Positions 21,662-32,105 of a DNA stretch of 64,000 nt are shown here, piece by piece. Numbering within the stretch: position 1 is the stretch's first letter; each line of letters begins with the position of its first letter. Below the pieces are notes generated by a model. The model was not told the DNA's origin. It saw only the letters and a program-made list of their open reading frames with translations, and made no database searches. The stretch lies in assembly GCA_006503475.1 (NCBI GenBank), contig RSEH01000039.1:141224-205223 (forward strand), given 5' to 3'. Position numbers and translations under genes: made by a program. The stretch is from Stentor roeselii (lineage: Eukaryota; Ciliophora; Heterotrichea; Heterotrichida; Stentoridae).

Positions 21662-23791
21662 CTATTTTTGTACTATTATTAATCTCGAAATATCAAAATT
21701 GCAATTCGGACACCTCTGCCCACGGACAGGAATAAGTCTATGTTGATTTAAGCATTCAAGACAAAATATATGTCTGCAAGGCATTTTACAAGTTAAAGAG
21801 TCAACAGAAAACCCAGCCAAGCAAATAGAGCAGATAGACTCTCCAAGAAAATTACCAATAAACCTAAACTCAACAGGGCGAATTTCGTTATCATTGCGAG
21901 GATTATTCTGAGCAGGGACATTTGCAGGGGGAGGAGGGTTATTTGGTGGAGGATTATTTAACTGAACTCGAAGATTGTTTCCTGGACCTGCTCCTTGGTT
22001 AACCACACCTGCTGCATTAGGAAATAGTCTAAAAGGGTCTTCAGGCTCAGGGTGGTATCGAGGTGGTGGGCGAGGGTTAGGCAGATTGATTTGATTACTT
22101 GGATACCTGTTAACACCCTCCAGATCCCTTCCAACACCTTGATGCCTGTTTTGATTACCATTTCCTCCCCCAGAACCTGGAATGATTTCAGAATTTTCTT
22201 TTCTACAAAATTTTTTCTTATAACCCCAAAAACCAATAATTATCGCTCTAAATAAAACTCACATGAAAAAAACGACAATAAAAACAACAATAACAACAAT
22301 AATAATAATAATATTTTTCTCTGAAAGTTTTTCACTTTCTTTACTTTTTTTACTTTCCTCTTCACCATCAATAGCACCACAACATTTTTCAGAGCATCCT
22401 GATTCACAACTATCGATTTTTCCGCATAGTTCCCAACACCCTGAACTGACCCATTTTTTGCATTGATCAGTGCAATTCTGTTGATAACCAAGAGTCAGTC
22501 CTTCATAGCTGCATCCAGGACAACAAAATTTTTCCTCATCACAGTTTTCAAAGCATTTCCCCTGACACTCCTTCGGACACAGGCCTTGTGAGAAGGCGAT
22601 GTTGGGGCAGCCCTCTGCACATCTTCTTTCTTCACATTTTTCCAGACAGTCCTCTGAGCATTGCTCTGAACAGTACCCTGATTCCCAGTCTTTGTATTTA
22701 CACCCAGCACTGCACCAAAGGTCGGAATCGCAGAGTTCAAAACAAAAGGAACATTCAAAAGGACAGTCACTGTCTTTCGCTAGGTCTTGGCAGGTTTCGC
22801 AGTTTTCAAGAGACCTTTTGAAGTAAGAAGGTTGGAATGAACTTTGAGAAGAGGGTGTTGATGAACTTGCTTCTACTAATGATGAGATTTTCATGAGTTT
22901 CAAGATGAGATATGTGGAAAGTCTTGGAGAAGGTAAAGTTGATTGGGGAAAATGGTTTAATAGGAAAAGAGATGAAAAGTAGGATAATTGGTTTGATGAT
23001 TGAAAGGGTTCTAAGAAGTGAAATAGGTTTTTTAGTAGATTTGAGGATTTTGAATCAGCGGGTTTTTGGAAGGTTGAGAAGGGAGGACTTGAATTCTGGA
23101 AATTCTTTTTGGGGGGCTTGGAAAAGTAACGGGTTTTCAGGAATGAATTTTTTAGGGAATTGATTTTAGGGTTTTCTGATGTGTCTCTTAATGAAAGAGA
23201 GAAGTTTAATTCGAGGGAATTGGAAGAATAAATTGAGGGTTCGATTTGCTTTGAGGAATTTTTGGCAAATAAGAAAATTTTTTGGTTAAGAGAATTTTTT
23301 TCGCCTAGATGATGCTTGAAAAAAGATAGAGTCTTTAAATTGAAAGATTGGGTTAACTCTGGAGAGATTTTAACTGAGTCAAGAGGAAAGATCTGAATTG
23401 AATTAAAATAAAATCGATTTTCTTTGGGATTATTCCAGGGAACTGATGAAAATATCGGGAATTGACTTGAGAGCAGAAAAATTTTCACATTTTTTTTATA
23501 GTTGTTTAAGATCACTGACTTTAATTCTTGGCTTTGAATTGATATTGACAGAGACTCTGGTGAGGCTATAGAGAAAATTTGAAGTTTTTTATCAGAGAGA
23601 TTACTTTTGATTTTGAAAGATTCTCTAGATATTTGAAGAAAATCACCGGAAATGAACTGATGTGGAAGAATTTCGAATGTTTTACGGAATAAATCGATTT
23701 TTAATGATCCTGGTGAAGTCGAATTAGAAATAATTGAATCAGCTAACAGTTCTTGAAAAAGAGGGAAAATATAGAATAAAAGAAACCTCAT
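21662..23791 (-). CDS. Single-pass membrane RING protein (probable E3 ligase)
   Basis: Two reverse frames join through a 15-nt intron at 22248-22262. The protein of about 700 residues begins with a signal peptide (MRFLLFYIFPLFQELLA) and a Ser-rich ectodomain. Next comes a cysteine-rich region (about residues 345-475) with repeated C-x2-3-C pairs. After that there is one transmembrane helix (IIIIIVVIVVFIVVFF), which the intron interrupts, and then a basic stop-transfer (GYKKKFCRK). The cytoplasmic part is a Pro/Asn/Gly linker and a C-terminal RING finger (CSICLAGF ... CRHIFCLECL ... CPNC). Membrane RING proteins of this layout act as ubiquitin ligases at endosomes or the surface; here that role is inference. 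Without the intron the first frame would end at TGA inside the membrane helix. Confidence 0.8.
22248..22262 (-). other. 15-nt intron
   Basis: GTGAGTTTTATTTAG on the minus strand. It contains an in-frame TGA and a TAG end, and its removal restores one transmembrane helix and links it to a RING domain in the same frame. Confidence 0.8.
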
Positions 23792-24524
23792 TTTTATATA
23801 CTTGAATACATAGAGTTTCTTATTAAGATTAATTTGGATATTGAGTTATAGTTGAACAGTTGAAAAATTATGAAGATTTATAATTTTTTTAAGATTAAAT
23901 TTTTGTAAAGTTACCGATTTTGTATATTTTCACAGGGTAGTTTATAGATCATTTATAAGTTTGAAACTTTAGTAATTACAATTTATAAAATTTAAAGGGT
24001 TTGAGTTTTATCATATTCTTTATGTTTAAATTATGCAGATACTTTTAACTCTTGATAAAAATAATATAAGGGTAATATTTTAAGTGATGGCTAATCGTAG
24101 TTTTCCAATTATAACAGATGCAATTTTTTAGATTTTTTCATGGTTTGATCATCTTTTGGTTAATTTAATCAAACACATATTTTGAAAACTCATATTTTAT
24201 AAAACTTACATAAATTGTTAAACCTCGAGTCAAAGTAACCTTCAAACCCAAGATCATGATACTAATCTGAAAAAAAAGGATTAAACTATATCTCTTAAAC
24301 TTAAAAAATTCATCATCTTGACATAAAATCACCTACATTAACCAAATATTTCACAATAAACTCCTAAAATATTTCTATTCCCAACATTAATCCGAAAATA
24401 AAAAAAACTCAACTTAAATGATAAATAACTAAAATCCCTTCATCATCTAAACAATCAGTTTACCTAAAACAACTTTATTTTCTTATCAATCTAAAACCAT
24501 TAATTTCTACTCCAAATAAAATCC
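23792..24524. other. Divergent promoter region, G-poor on its right half
   Basis: This 733-bp gap separates the divergent genes at 23791 (minus) and 24525 (plus). From about 24270 to 24524 the plus strand has very few G. No gene is seen. Confidence 0.5.
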
Positions 24525-26030
24525 ATGCAAAAGTTTCCCTTGTTTAACGGTAAACGAGTATCCGAAATTCTCTCAATTCCATTGAAATCACGAAGTGATT
24601 TCGAAACATTAGAACTTCTCGAGTTGACTTATGAAATCAATTTTTTTTCAAAACTAAGAGCGAAGTATTCAGACACCCTTCATCAAAAGTGCAGCAAGTA
24701 CCTTGTTTTAGAAAGATTTAGCAAAAATCAGCATATTTACCAGAAAGGCGACGCAGGTTTGAAGTACTACATCTTGTTAGAAGGAGAGGTTTCCCTTGTT
24801 AAAACTTTGGAAAAACCAAGGAATGACCCTGAAAGTTCCAGTTCTTCTTCTGAAGAGTTAGATGAAGACTACGGGTTAAACAATCATAAAACTCGATTTC
24901 GTGCTTTTGACATAAATTCTGATATTTTGTTTGAATTGGCGAAAAACAGTCAACATGAAGAGAATAAAGATTTTGATTTTCCTGTCATTTCGAAAGATAT
25001 TTTGGAAAGGGAAAGTCAGGAACTTATTGAGTTTATTATGAAGGTGGAAGGGAATGAAGAGGGAAAACAGGTTAGAATTGTTAAAGCTGGAGAGGACTTT
25101 GGACAAGAAGCTTTTTTTCCTAATAGAGATCGAAGGTTGAATGCGGTTGCTAGAAGTCATGTTGAGGTGGCTTCTTTGCATAAGATTATCTTCAAAAAGA
25201 TAGTCCATGAAATAGCAAACGATCGAGGTCTAGAAATGATCCTTTTTCTCCAAAAAACCCAAGTTTTCTCCAAATGGGTAAAAAGTGACCTTTCCAAGAT
25301 CCTTCATCTCTTTAAATTCAAAATCTGGTTTAAAGGCCAACACCTATACAAAGAAGGTGACGCCCCTTCCCACGTGTACTTCATCACATCAGGTACCTTC
25401 GCAATCCGAAAGAACTGCAACAGACCATTGACTCAACAAAGCCAATTCGGCAACAATCTCCGTCAGTTCTCAAGTCGTAACAAAAAACGACTGATAAAAC
25501 TCGATTTAGTCATTAAAGGCGAGCGTGAAATTCTTGGAGCTGATGAAATTTTCAATCAAAACTCAATTCATTCTTTTTCTTGCATTTGCAACTCGGCTTC
25601 TGCCGAGACTTATGAGATAAAAAAAGAAGATTTTTTAAAAGTTATCAGAAATGAGACGAATGATGAGTGGCTTAATGTTTTGAAGACGAATAATGAGTGG
25701 CTTAAGACTCGTTCTGAGACTTTAGAAGAAAATCATGGAATTTTTAAAATACTTGAAATTCGAGTGAATCAGGGAAATAAAAAGAAAAAGGTGGAAGGAA
25801 GTTATTTTAAGGTCAGTCAGAAGGTGGTTAAAAATGAGGAAAAAAGAAGACTTTCTTTAGATGTCACTCATGAAAATTTTACTGTTAGAAAGTCTTTTAA
25901 CAAGAGAATTCTTTGGAATAGTTTTGATGCTCCTAATATTCATGTGGCTTCTGTCAAGAAAAATAACCCTAGACTGGCTCCTGTTAGTTTTTTGTTGAAA
26001 TTTAGGGAAAAGGTGATGAAGGATAGATGA
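24525..26030 (+). CDS. Protein with two cyclic-nucleotide-binding folds
   Basis: A 501-residue protein. The first cNMP-binding-like barrel spans about residues 60-235 (HIYQKGDAGLKYYILLEGEV ... KAGEDFGQEAFF ... RRLNAVARSHVEVASL), split by an acidic Ser/Glu insert of about 85 residues. The second spans about 260-385 (HLYKEGDAPSHVYFITSGTF ... EILGADEIF). The canonical phosphate-binding cassette (FGELALL with a following Arg) is altered in both, so cAMP/cGMP binding is uncertain. The C-terminal 100 residues are basic. There is no kinase or membrane segment, so it is not a PKG or a channel. It ends at TGA, which fits the standard code. Confidence 0.85.
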   Translation: MQKFPLFNGKRVSEILSIPLKSRSDFETLELLELTYEINFFSKLRAKYSDTLHQKCSKYLVLERFSKNQHIYQKGDAGLKYYILLEGEVSLVKTLEKPRNDPESSSSSSEELDEDYGLNNHKTRFRAFDINSDILFELAKNSQHEENKDFDFPVISKDILERESQELIEFIMKVEGNEEGKQVRIVKAGEDFGQEAFFPNRDRRLNAVARSHVEVASLHKIIFKKIVHEIANDRGLEMILFLQKTQVFSKWVKSDLSKILHLFKFKIWFKGQHLYKEGDAPSHVYFITSGTFAIRKNCNRPLTQQSQFGNNLRQFSSRNKKRLIKLDLVIKGEREILGADEIFNQNSIHSFSCICNSASAETYEIKKEDFLKVIRNETNDEWLNVLKTNNEWLKTRSETLEENHGIFKILEIRVNQGNKKKKVEGSYFKVSQKVVKNEEKRRLSLDVTHENFTVRKSFNKRILWNSFDAPNIHVASVKKNNPRLAPVSFLLKFREKVMKDR

Positions 26031-27116
26031 TTTCAGGTAGTGGGTTAGATGAGCTCAAGTACTTTAATTTAGATAAAACTTTATTGTAGAAATTTTATTT
26101 GGTATATTAACAATTAAGATTATACAAGTAAATCATTATTATTGCATATCATTTAATTTCATTAGTAAAATCTCCTATGAAAAATTATAAAGTCATTGAA
26201 AACTTAGGGATATTTTTATTATAAATCAAGCTAAAATAGTAACTAATGAAAGAACAGGTAGACTGCAATTTTAACAGTCAAGGATTATAAATAATAGATC
26301 ATTGAATATGATATTTTTTGAGTTGGTTGATTATTTGGATAGATAATACTCATATCTCTTACTTTTCAATGCTCTATTACATTTACGGTAGATCAGAAGA
26401 AACTTTTGTTAGTTTTAAACTCCTAGTAACTCTTCAAACAAGAATTTAACAATATTTAATGATAAATATACTTAAAGAATAAAAACACTAATTTTCTTAG
26501 ATTCATATAGCGATTAGTCAAGTATTTTCAGTGAAATTTCAACTGAATTTTACAAGTATTTAAATCTTAAATAAAATTCTTAATCACACAGAATGTCTTC
26601 ATTCAAAAGAGTTATGAAGTAAGTTATGCAATTGATAATTATATTCTAATGATTAAATTGCACTTATAACAAAAAGGATTATTTTAAAGGGCTTTTGACA
26701 GGTGAATTTGTATTATACTTAAATTAAATTCGAATTGTGTGATTATTTTTCTTTCAAAATTATTTGAATCCTCTCGTGATCAGCTGAAATCTTAAGAAGA
26801 TATGAAAGCTAAACGCTTTCATTGAAGATCTTCAGCCCAGAATAAACTTTGAATAAATAAATAGTAAAAATTTACTAATTCGATTTGATATAAGTTGTAC
26901 TCAGACAATCATATCAAAAACCTCTCCCACAACAACTCAAAATCTCATCTAAAATCCTAAATCTCTACCCAAAACCCCTCCAAAACCCCTAAAACTCCAA
27001 TCCCCTAAAACCCTCTTAACCCTCTTAAACCAAAAAATAAACCCCTCAATAAAAAATTCCAATCCCATATTAAATCCTAAAAAAAAGATGCCTAATAAAT
27101 GAAAACTGAAACCATT
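26031..27116. other. Intergenic, with a 175-nt tract lacking G
   Basis: No gene is recognised. From about 26910 to 27088 the plus strand contains no G and repeats CCCCTAAAA-like blocks. It lies directly upstream of the SRP RNA and could hold its promoter. Confidence 0.5.
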
Positions 27117-27430
27117 TTGTTGTCTGAAGAGGGTCGCAGCTCTTTGTTACACGGCGTGGGACTTTGGGTGATTGGCGGCTTGTAAGGGTCAATGGAGGGG
27201 TTCACCTACAGGGCACGTCGAGAGTCTGTCCTCACCATAACAGGGGTCATGGGTGTGGGTACCTGAAAGGGTGCCTTCGCTTGTGTTAAAGTGGGGGGGA
27301 ACGCTTGAGGCTGGAAACAGAGCAGAGACAACTCCCCGTCCTTGTCTGTGGAAGGATCGCAGATTTGAGTGCTCTGGAACTACCGCCTTGGTACCTGCGG
27401 GTCCACAAGAGCCTTTTATTTTTTTTTTTT
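27117..27430 (+). ncRNA. Signal recognition particle RNA (7SL)
   Basis: A GC-rich island in AT-rich DNA. It contains the conserved SRP S-domain helix-8 motifs: GGAAACAGAGCAG at 27313-27325, followed by the A-rich loop and CTCCCCGT, then GAAGGATCGCAG on the opposite side. A helix-6 type hairpin (GGTACCTGAAAGGGTGCC) lies near 27260, and an Alu-domain-like segment (GGCTTGTAAGGGTC) near 27176. The RNA ends at a long T run typical of RNA polymerase III. The total of about 300 nt matches 7SL. The exact 5' end is uncertain (27117-27165). The 72-codon open frame over it is spurious. It targets signal-peptide ribosomes to the ER. Confidence 0.8.
27416..27429 (+). terminator. RNA polymerase III terminator of the SRP RNA
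   Basis: TTTTATTTTTTTTTT closes the GC-rich SRP RNA, as expected for Pol III termination. Confidence 0.7.
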
Positions 27431-27485
27431 CAGATTATCGCTTTCGAGCTGCCAGTCATCCATTCTTTTAACTATTAACTAAAAT

Positions 27486-28349
27486 CTAAAATTTAATACT
27501 CATGCATAAATCACATTTGTTTTTTCCAGTTACTGGGTTCTTTCCACATAAATCGCATTGTTGAAAGTCATGACACAATATCTCCTCATCTTTTTGATTT
27601 TCAACTTCTTCAGAGATTTTCAAACAATTGAAAAAAATCAGGTTTTCATCTTTATCCTGAGAACATTTTTTACAACTAAAACTTTTCAAGCAATCAAAGC
27701 AAAACATATGAAAATTAAGACAAAAACATTGTCGAGTATTTTTCGCACAACTTCCACACTTTTTTTTTTCAATGATATTCAAAGATTTCTTTAAATTTTC
27801 TACACTTGTCTGAAACCCTGAAAAAGAACTATCGATAGTCCAGTCGAAATTCATATTAAAAGGCTTTAAAAATATTCTTTCTTTTGAGTTTTCAACAATA
27901 AATAGCGAAAAAGGGCTATTTTCAATGCAGTAAAATTTGACTTTATCTGGACTTTCTATTTTCTTCACAAAAATGTTGATTTGAAGGATCTGTGACAATT
28001 CCAAATACTCAAAATTTTTATTGTGCCTGTTTTTCACATGAAATTTGATGTAATTCTGCAAAAATGCCAAACTTTCTTCTTTATCAATTTTATTTTCCAT
28101 TTCATTCACAATTTGCGGGTACATCCGCTGATAAAAAAGCATCAAAGCATTTAAAAACAACTGAGAATCACAATTTCTAAAACAATGAATCAAGTACTGA
28201 ATGCCATGTTCCATCATTTTCATCGAAGAACTCTTAAAATACAATTCAAAGCACTCAAGCCTCAACTTCCTGGCAGTCTCTTCATTGACCAATCTTCCAA
28301 TTTCCACAAACCACGCAACTGTTGGCAGAGCATTTTCATCAAATTCCAT
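27486..28349 (-). CDS. Protein with C-terminal cysteine-rich zinc-binding region
   Basis: A 287-residue protein. The N-terminal 185 residues are mostly helical with no family that I recognise. From about residue 195 there are many paired cysteines (CGSCAKNTRQCFCLNFHMFC, CLKSFSCKKC, CDLCGKNPVTGKNKCDLC), consistent with two or three zinc sites in a RING- or IBR-like arrangement, though the spacing is not canonical. It starts 16 bp downstream of the stop of the acyltransferase gene on the same strand. A role in ubiquitin transfer is possible but not shown. Confidence 0.7.
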   Translation of the reverse strand: MEFDENALPTVAWFVEIGRLVNEETARKLRLECFELYFKSSSMKMMEHGIQYLIHCFRNCDSQLFLNALMLFYQRMYPQIVNEMENKIDKEESLAFLQNYIKFHVKNRHNKNFEYLELSQILQINIFVKKIESPDKVKFYCIENSPFSLFIVENSKERIFLKPFNMNFDWTIDSSFSGFQTSVENLKKSLNIIEKKKCGSCAKNTRQCFCLNFHMFCFDCLKSFSCKKCSQDKDENLIFFNCLKISEEVENQKDEEILCHDFQQCDLCGKNPVTGKNKCDLCMSIKF

Positions 28350-28365
28350 TTTATCTATAAACTAA

Positions 28366-30273
28366 CTAATGTCTTTTAAAAATGATTTTTTCCAAAGACA
28401 TCACCGGAGACTCCAAACAAAGAGTAGTCAAAGTAGCGACGAACACTGAAATCACAACAGTATTCGGAAAGTAATAAAGCAATGTGAAGATTTCCAAGTA
28501 ATGCGAAGAGGACCTGTTGAACCCTCCTAAAATGATGACCATTGGGTGGAACAAGTAGAAACTAAAGCTGATCTTAGAAGCAATCGCGAAGTACTTACTT
28601 GACAGAAACCTGTAAAGCACTCCGCCATGTCCCATCAGAAGTGGCACTAAAAGCACAACGACTGCAAAGGCATAAATGATATGTTCAGTAGAAATAAAAA
28701 CAGCTTTCATAAATGTCGGCCAATGGTCTACTCCTTCATTGTCGAAGTTATACGGCACGAAACTCATTCCTAATATTACAGTCAATCCAAAGACATAAGC
28801 AACTATTCGCCATTTCGGGTTTTCTGCCCAAGACACTAGTTTTATCTCTAATCTCGATAGTCTTGACAACGGCTTCTTTGGCAACAAAGAAGCTTCTCCG
28901 GATAGTTCGGATAACTCGATGTGCTCTGATGATTTGTTTGTTTTCGCGTCGACTGCTGTGCGGAAAACGAAGCCGAATATCATTCCGATCGCGTATGAAC
29001 CGACTCTTGTGTATGGCTTTTGGTAGGAGTGGATAAATTGGCTTCGGTCCATCAGACCGTGAACGATTCCTGGGTTGTAGTCTCGGGTGTAGGCCTGCGT
29101 GAATAATGTCGTGAAACTTGTCATTACTAGACCCAGAAGTAAACCGTAACCAAGTTTTTTGTTTTTGTAGAATAGTAGAAGAATTATGGGGGAAAATAGG
29201 TAAAATTGGATGTCGTTTGCGACGTACCATGACCAACCCATGCACCCATAATTATCAGTAGGGAAAAAGTTATTCAAAAAGACAAGGTTGGACCACCAGT
29301 CTTCACAGCTTTCCTCATACTTCATCCACATAGTAGGCCACACAGATCCAGAGCCCAAATAATCAAACAAATTAACAAAGATCATAAAAATAAAAAAGTA
29401 AATCGGGCAAATCCTAATAAGTCTATGAACAACATACATAACCCAGTTCATTTTCCCTCTCCTTTTTTCCATTTCCTTAATACTCAAAAACGCTACCAAA
29501 AACCCTCCAATGACAAAAAAAACGTCAACAATATACAAAGCAGTAAACGTCACATGCATCCAAAAGTTCTTCAAAATACTCAAAGCCTCAATGGGGTTCG
29601 GCGAAGGTACCTGCAAGGAGTACCCCACCTGATGTCCAAGCGAGATATAAACCATTCCCAGTACTTTAAAACCATTAAAAACCTGCATCGAGTCAGAATT
29701 TTCTGGAAAAGTGATAAGTTTATCAAAATTCGCAGTAATCGAAAAGCAAACAGCGAAGGCTTTCCACCCTCGAAGTCCTTTTTCAGGTTTTTTCGACCTA
29801 TCAAGAAGAGTTCCTACAATCACGACGCCAAGTAGTAAGAAAATTAATATCAATGACGCGATTCCACCTCCGGATAATGACCGATTGTTGTACTTGTGAA
29901 CGTCGGTTACTTTCACTGAATTTGATTTAAGCAGAGAGGATGAAGCTGGGTAGTTATCGACTAAAAAATCTTGTAACGATGATATTTTTGACTCGTAGTC
30001 TTCGGCCTTGCACGATGAAGGCCCGCATAGGCCGAGGTTTAGAGTGAACTGAGGGAATTTTACACTCATTACGACGTACCTGGTATTATCGAGTTTTTCA
30101 CAGGCGACTTGGTCGCCGAAGTCATTTATATCCCGACCGGAATGATACACCATCTTCAACAAGTCTTTCTTGTCATCTTTGGAAAGTTCTTGAAAAGATT
30201 CAAGACATTTAGAAAGTTCAGAACTTGATATGATCAGAAGAAGAGACCAAAGAATTGGTTTGAAGAGAACCAT
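28366..30273 (-). CDS. NRF-type membrane acyltransferase (acyltransferase-3 family)
   Basis: A 635-residue protein. A signal peptide (MVLFKPILWSLLLIISSSEL) is followed by an extracellular NRF-like domain (residues about 22-125) with CGPSSC. Then comes a membrane segment near 137-157 and a C-terminal acyltransferase-3 domain of about ten membrane segments. The domain's entry motif is recognisable: NGFKVLGMVYISLGHQVGYS carries the family histidine, and later come YVVHRLIRICPIYF and MGWSWYVANDIQFYLFSPII. The family includes nose-resistant-to-fluoxetine proteins and transfers acyl groups at membranes; the substrate is unknown. Base composition is GC-richer than the flanks. Confidence 0.9.
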   Translation of the reverse strand: MVLFKPILWSLLLIISSSELSKCLESFQELSKDDKKDLLKMVYHSGRDINDFGDQVACEKLDNTRYVVMSVKFPQFTLNLGLCGPSSCKAEDYESKISSLQDFLVDNYPASSSLLKSNSVKVTDVHKYNNRSLSGGGIASLILIFLLLGVVIVGTLLDRSKKPEKGLRGWKAFAVCFSITANFDKLITFPENSDSMQVFNGFKVLGMVYISLGHQVGYSLQVPSPNPIEALSILKNFWMHVTFTALYIVDVFFVIGGFLVAFLSIKEMEKRRGKMNWVMYVVHRLIRICPIYFFIFMIFVNLFDYLGSGSVWPTMWMKYEESCEDWWSNLVFLNNFFPTDNYGCMGWSWYVANDIQFYLFSPIILLLFYKNKKLGYGLLLGLVMTSFTTLFTQAYTRDYNPGIVHGLMDRSQFIHSYQKPYTRVGSYAIGMIFGFVFRTAVDAKTNKSSEHIELSELSGEASLLPKKPLSRLSRLEIKLVSWAENPKWRIVAYVFGLTVILGMSFVPYNFDNEGVDHWPTFMKAVFISTEHIIYAFAVVVLLVPLLMGHGGVLYRFLSSKYFAIASKISFSFYLFHPMVIILGGFNRSSSHYLEIFTLLYYFPNTVVISVFVATLTTLCLESPVMSLEKIIFKRH

Positions 30274-30317
30274 TTATATTACTTTCATTAGATTTAGATA
30301 TGTTCAACACTTTCTAT

Positions 30318-30425
30318 TAACTTTTTCCATTTCAGGATTTTAAACAACACCTTTAAACTTTTTCCATTTCAGGACTTTTCATCAACACCTTTAAACTTTT
30401 TCTGTTTCATCACTTTTCACCAAAA
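30318..30425. repeat. Three imperfect 42-bp repeats in a divergent promoter
   Basis: AACTTTTTCCATTTCAGGA followed by TTT..A.CAACACCTTTA occurs two and a half to three times in tandem between the divergent genes starting at 30273 and 30503. It may be a shared promoter element or a simple duplication. Confidence 0.6.
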
Positions 30426-30502
30426 ATTTAACGAAAATTCTCGAACTATTCATTTTTGACCTTTCACAAAAAGCGAAACCTCATAAATCTCCTTCTTTTA
30501 TC

Positions 30503-32095
30503 ATGGAACCGTCAGAAAGTGACACCCTGGTCCTGACCTTAAACCGAAAAGCGATGGACCATTTAAGGAACGAGGACTTCAAGTCAAGTCTTTTCTTCCT
30601 TCAAAAAGCTGAGTCACTGATCAACTCAGTTCAACTCGAAAACCGGAAAAAACTTTACGGACTGACTTTAAACAACTTCGGGTGTTACTACAAAAGAACC
30701 AACAAGTTGCCAGTCGCTTTGAATTTCTTGAAAAAAGCTCTGGAAGTGCAAAGTCAGCCTCCAGTTGACTTGAATAACTTAGCAGGGACTCATCTCAACA
30801 TCTGTGCAATTCTTTCTAACATGAACGAGCACTCAAAAGCTTTAGCTCATTCTTTAAAAGCTCTAAATCTGTTAAAATCTCGAGTGATTGATGACGGGTC
30901 ACTTTTGACAGCTTACGTCGCTGCTCATCATAATGCAGGAGTTGAATATGAACACTTGAATCAGTCCTCAGAAGCTGAGAATATCTTTCGTAAAGGATTC
31001 AAAATCGCTTCGGACCAGCTTGGCGCTGGTCATCCTTTGACGGAAAGTCTTAAAATGTCCATCGTTAACTTGATTCGTCCAGTTCAAGTCAAGGAAAGAT
31101 TTGATAGAAAAACTTGCTTTTCTAGAGGAAGTCCTACTGGTAATAAATCGAAGACTTTACTTATCAGGAGGAATAAAAGTGCAAGTAAAAATCAGAAATT
31201 TCATCATCTTCAGATGGTTAGAAATGAAAATCTTAGGTTTTTAACTGGGGATAGACTTCAGCCTATGTTTAGAAAAGATGAAGTTGAATGGAAAGAGGTG
31301 AATCGAAGAAAGGTTTTTAATTCTTCGGTTTTGGTTAAGGAGGATCAGGTGGAAAAAGAGGAAGAGGAAAGTGAGGGACTGGATATTGAAAATGAAGTTA
31401 AGGTATTTTTGGAGAATATTCAGGGTGGTGAAAAAAATGAGATGGAATTTAAAAGTAAACATTTTGGGGTTAGTATTGCTACGCAGGTTGAAAGATTTGA
31501 TAGCAATTTTTTTTTAAGTATGCAAGAAAAAGCAGCAATAATAATCCAGAAAAACATTCGCAGATATCTCGCAAAGCGTCACTTCCAACTATTAAAATAC
31601 CAAAAAATGCTAAAAGAAGCTGAAAAGCAAGCAAAAGAGGCAAAAGCCAAGTTAAAAACCCTCCGAAAGCCAAAACCCCGTTTAATCCCACCAGTCCAAA
31701 CCTCCTCATTTCCACTCAGCAACCCTTCAACGCTAGAGTCAATTCCAGTAGCTTACAAAGACAAACTTGACAGTCCCCAGCGTCAGTCAAGTACTCGAAT
31801 GTCAAGAATTTACAACCGTCTAACAACAATAATCGAAGAAAACGACAGCATTTTATTCAAAGTGATAAAAATTCAAGCTCACTACCGTGGATGGAAACAA
31901 CGAAGAGACTATTTGATAAAGCGAGGCTCAGCGATTTTAATTCAAAAGAACTTAAGAAGACATCAAGTCCAACGTCTTTACCTGAAAATCCGAGATGCCA
32001 TCATCTTTATCCAAGCCTCTTGGAGACGATTTCTGCGTCGTCATCCTTTAAAGAAGTGTTTTTTCCACTCTTTAAGCCGAAAGAAAAAATATTAG
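30503..32095 (+). CDS. TPR and IQ-motif protein
   Basis: A 530-residue protein. Residues about 1-195 form TPR repeats of the kinesin-light-chain/NPHP3 style (ALNFLKKALEVQ, ALAHSLKALNLL, AENIFRKGFKIA). A basic and then acidic linker follows. The C-terminal half has at least four IQ motifs for calmodulin or centrin (AAIIIQKNIRRYLAKRHF, KIQAHYRGWKQRRDYL, AILIQKNLRRHQVQRLY, IIFIQASWRRFLRRH). Such proteins are typical of cilia and the ciliate cortex. Its stop lies 10 bp from the stop of the convergent ankyrin-like gene, which shows that TAG and TAA truly terminate here. Confidence 0.9.
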   Translation: MEPSESDTLVLTLNRKAMDHLRNEDFKSSLFFLQKAESLINSVQLENRKKLYGLTLNNFGCYYKRTNKLPVALNFLKKALEVQSQPPVDLNNLAGTHLNICAILSNMNEHSKALAHSLKALNLLKSRVIDDGSLLTAYVAAHHNAGVEYEHLNQSSEAENIFRKGFKIASDQLGAGHPLTESLKMSIVNLIRPVQVKERFDRKTCFSRGSPTGNKSKTLLIRRNKSASKNQKFHHLQMVRNENLRFLTGDRLQPMFRKDEVEWKEVNRRKVFNSSVLVKEDQVEKEEEESEGLDIENEVKVFLENIQGGEKNEMEFKSKHFGVSIATQVERFDSNFFLSMQEKAAIIIQKNIRRYLAKRHFQLLKYQKMLKEAEKQAKEAKAKLKTLRKPKPRLIPPVQTSSFPLSNPSTLESIPVAYKDKLDSPQRQSSTRMSRIYNRLTTIIEENDSILFKVIKIQAHYRGWKQRRDYLIKRGSAILIQKNLRRHQVQRLYLKIRDAIIFIQASWRRFLRRHPLKKCFFHSLSRKKKY

Positions 32096-32105
32096 ATGTA
32101 TTAAT

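Noticed and set aside
22263-23163. Several short plus and minus frames in the RING gene
   Set aside because: They are shadows of the cysteine-rich coding sequence.
26970-27020. Internal telomere made of CCCCTAAAA-like blocks
   Set aside because: The blocks do not match the CCCTAACA unit found at the chromosome end and are not periodic.
27253-27471. 72-codon open frame in the SRP RNA region
   Set aside because: It lies within a structured RNA with conserved SRP motifs and a Pol III terminator.
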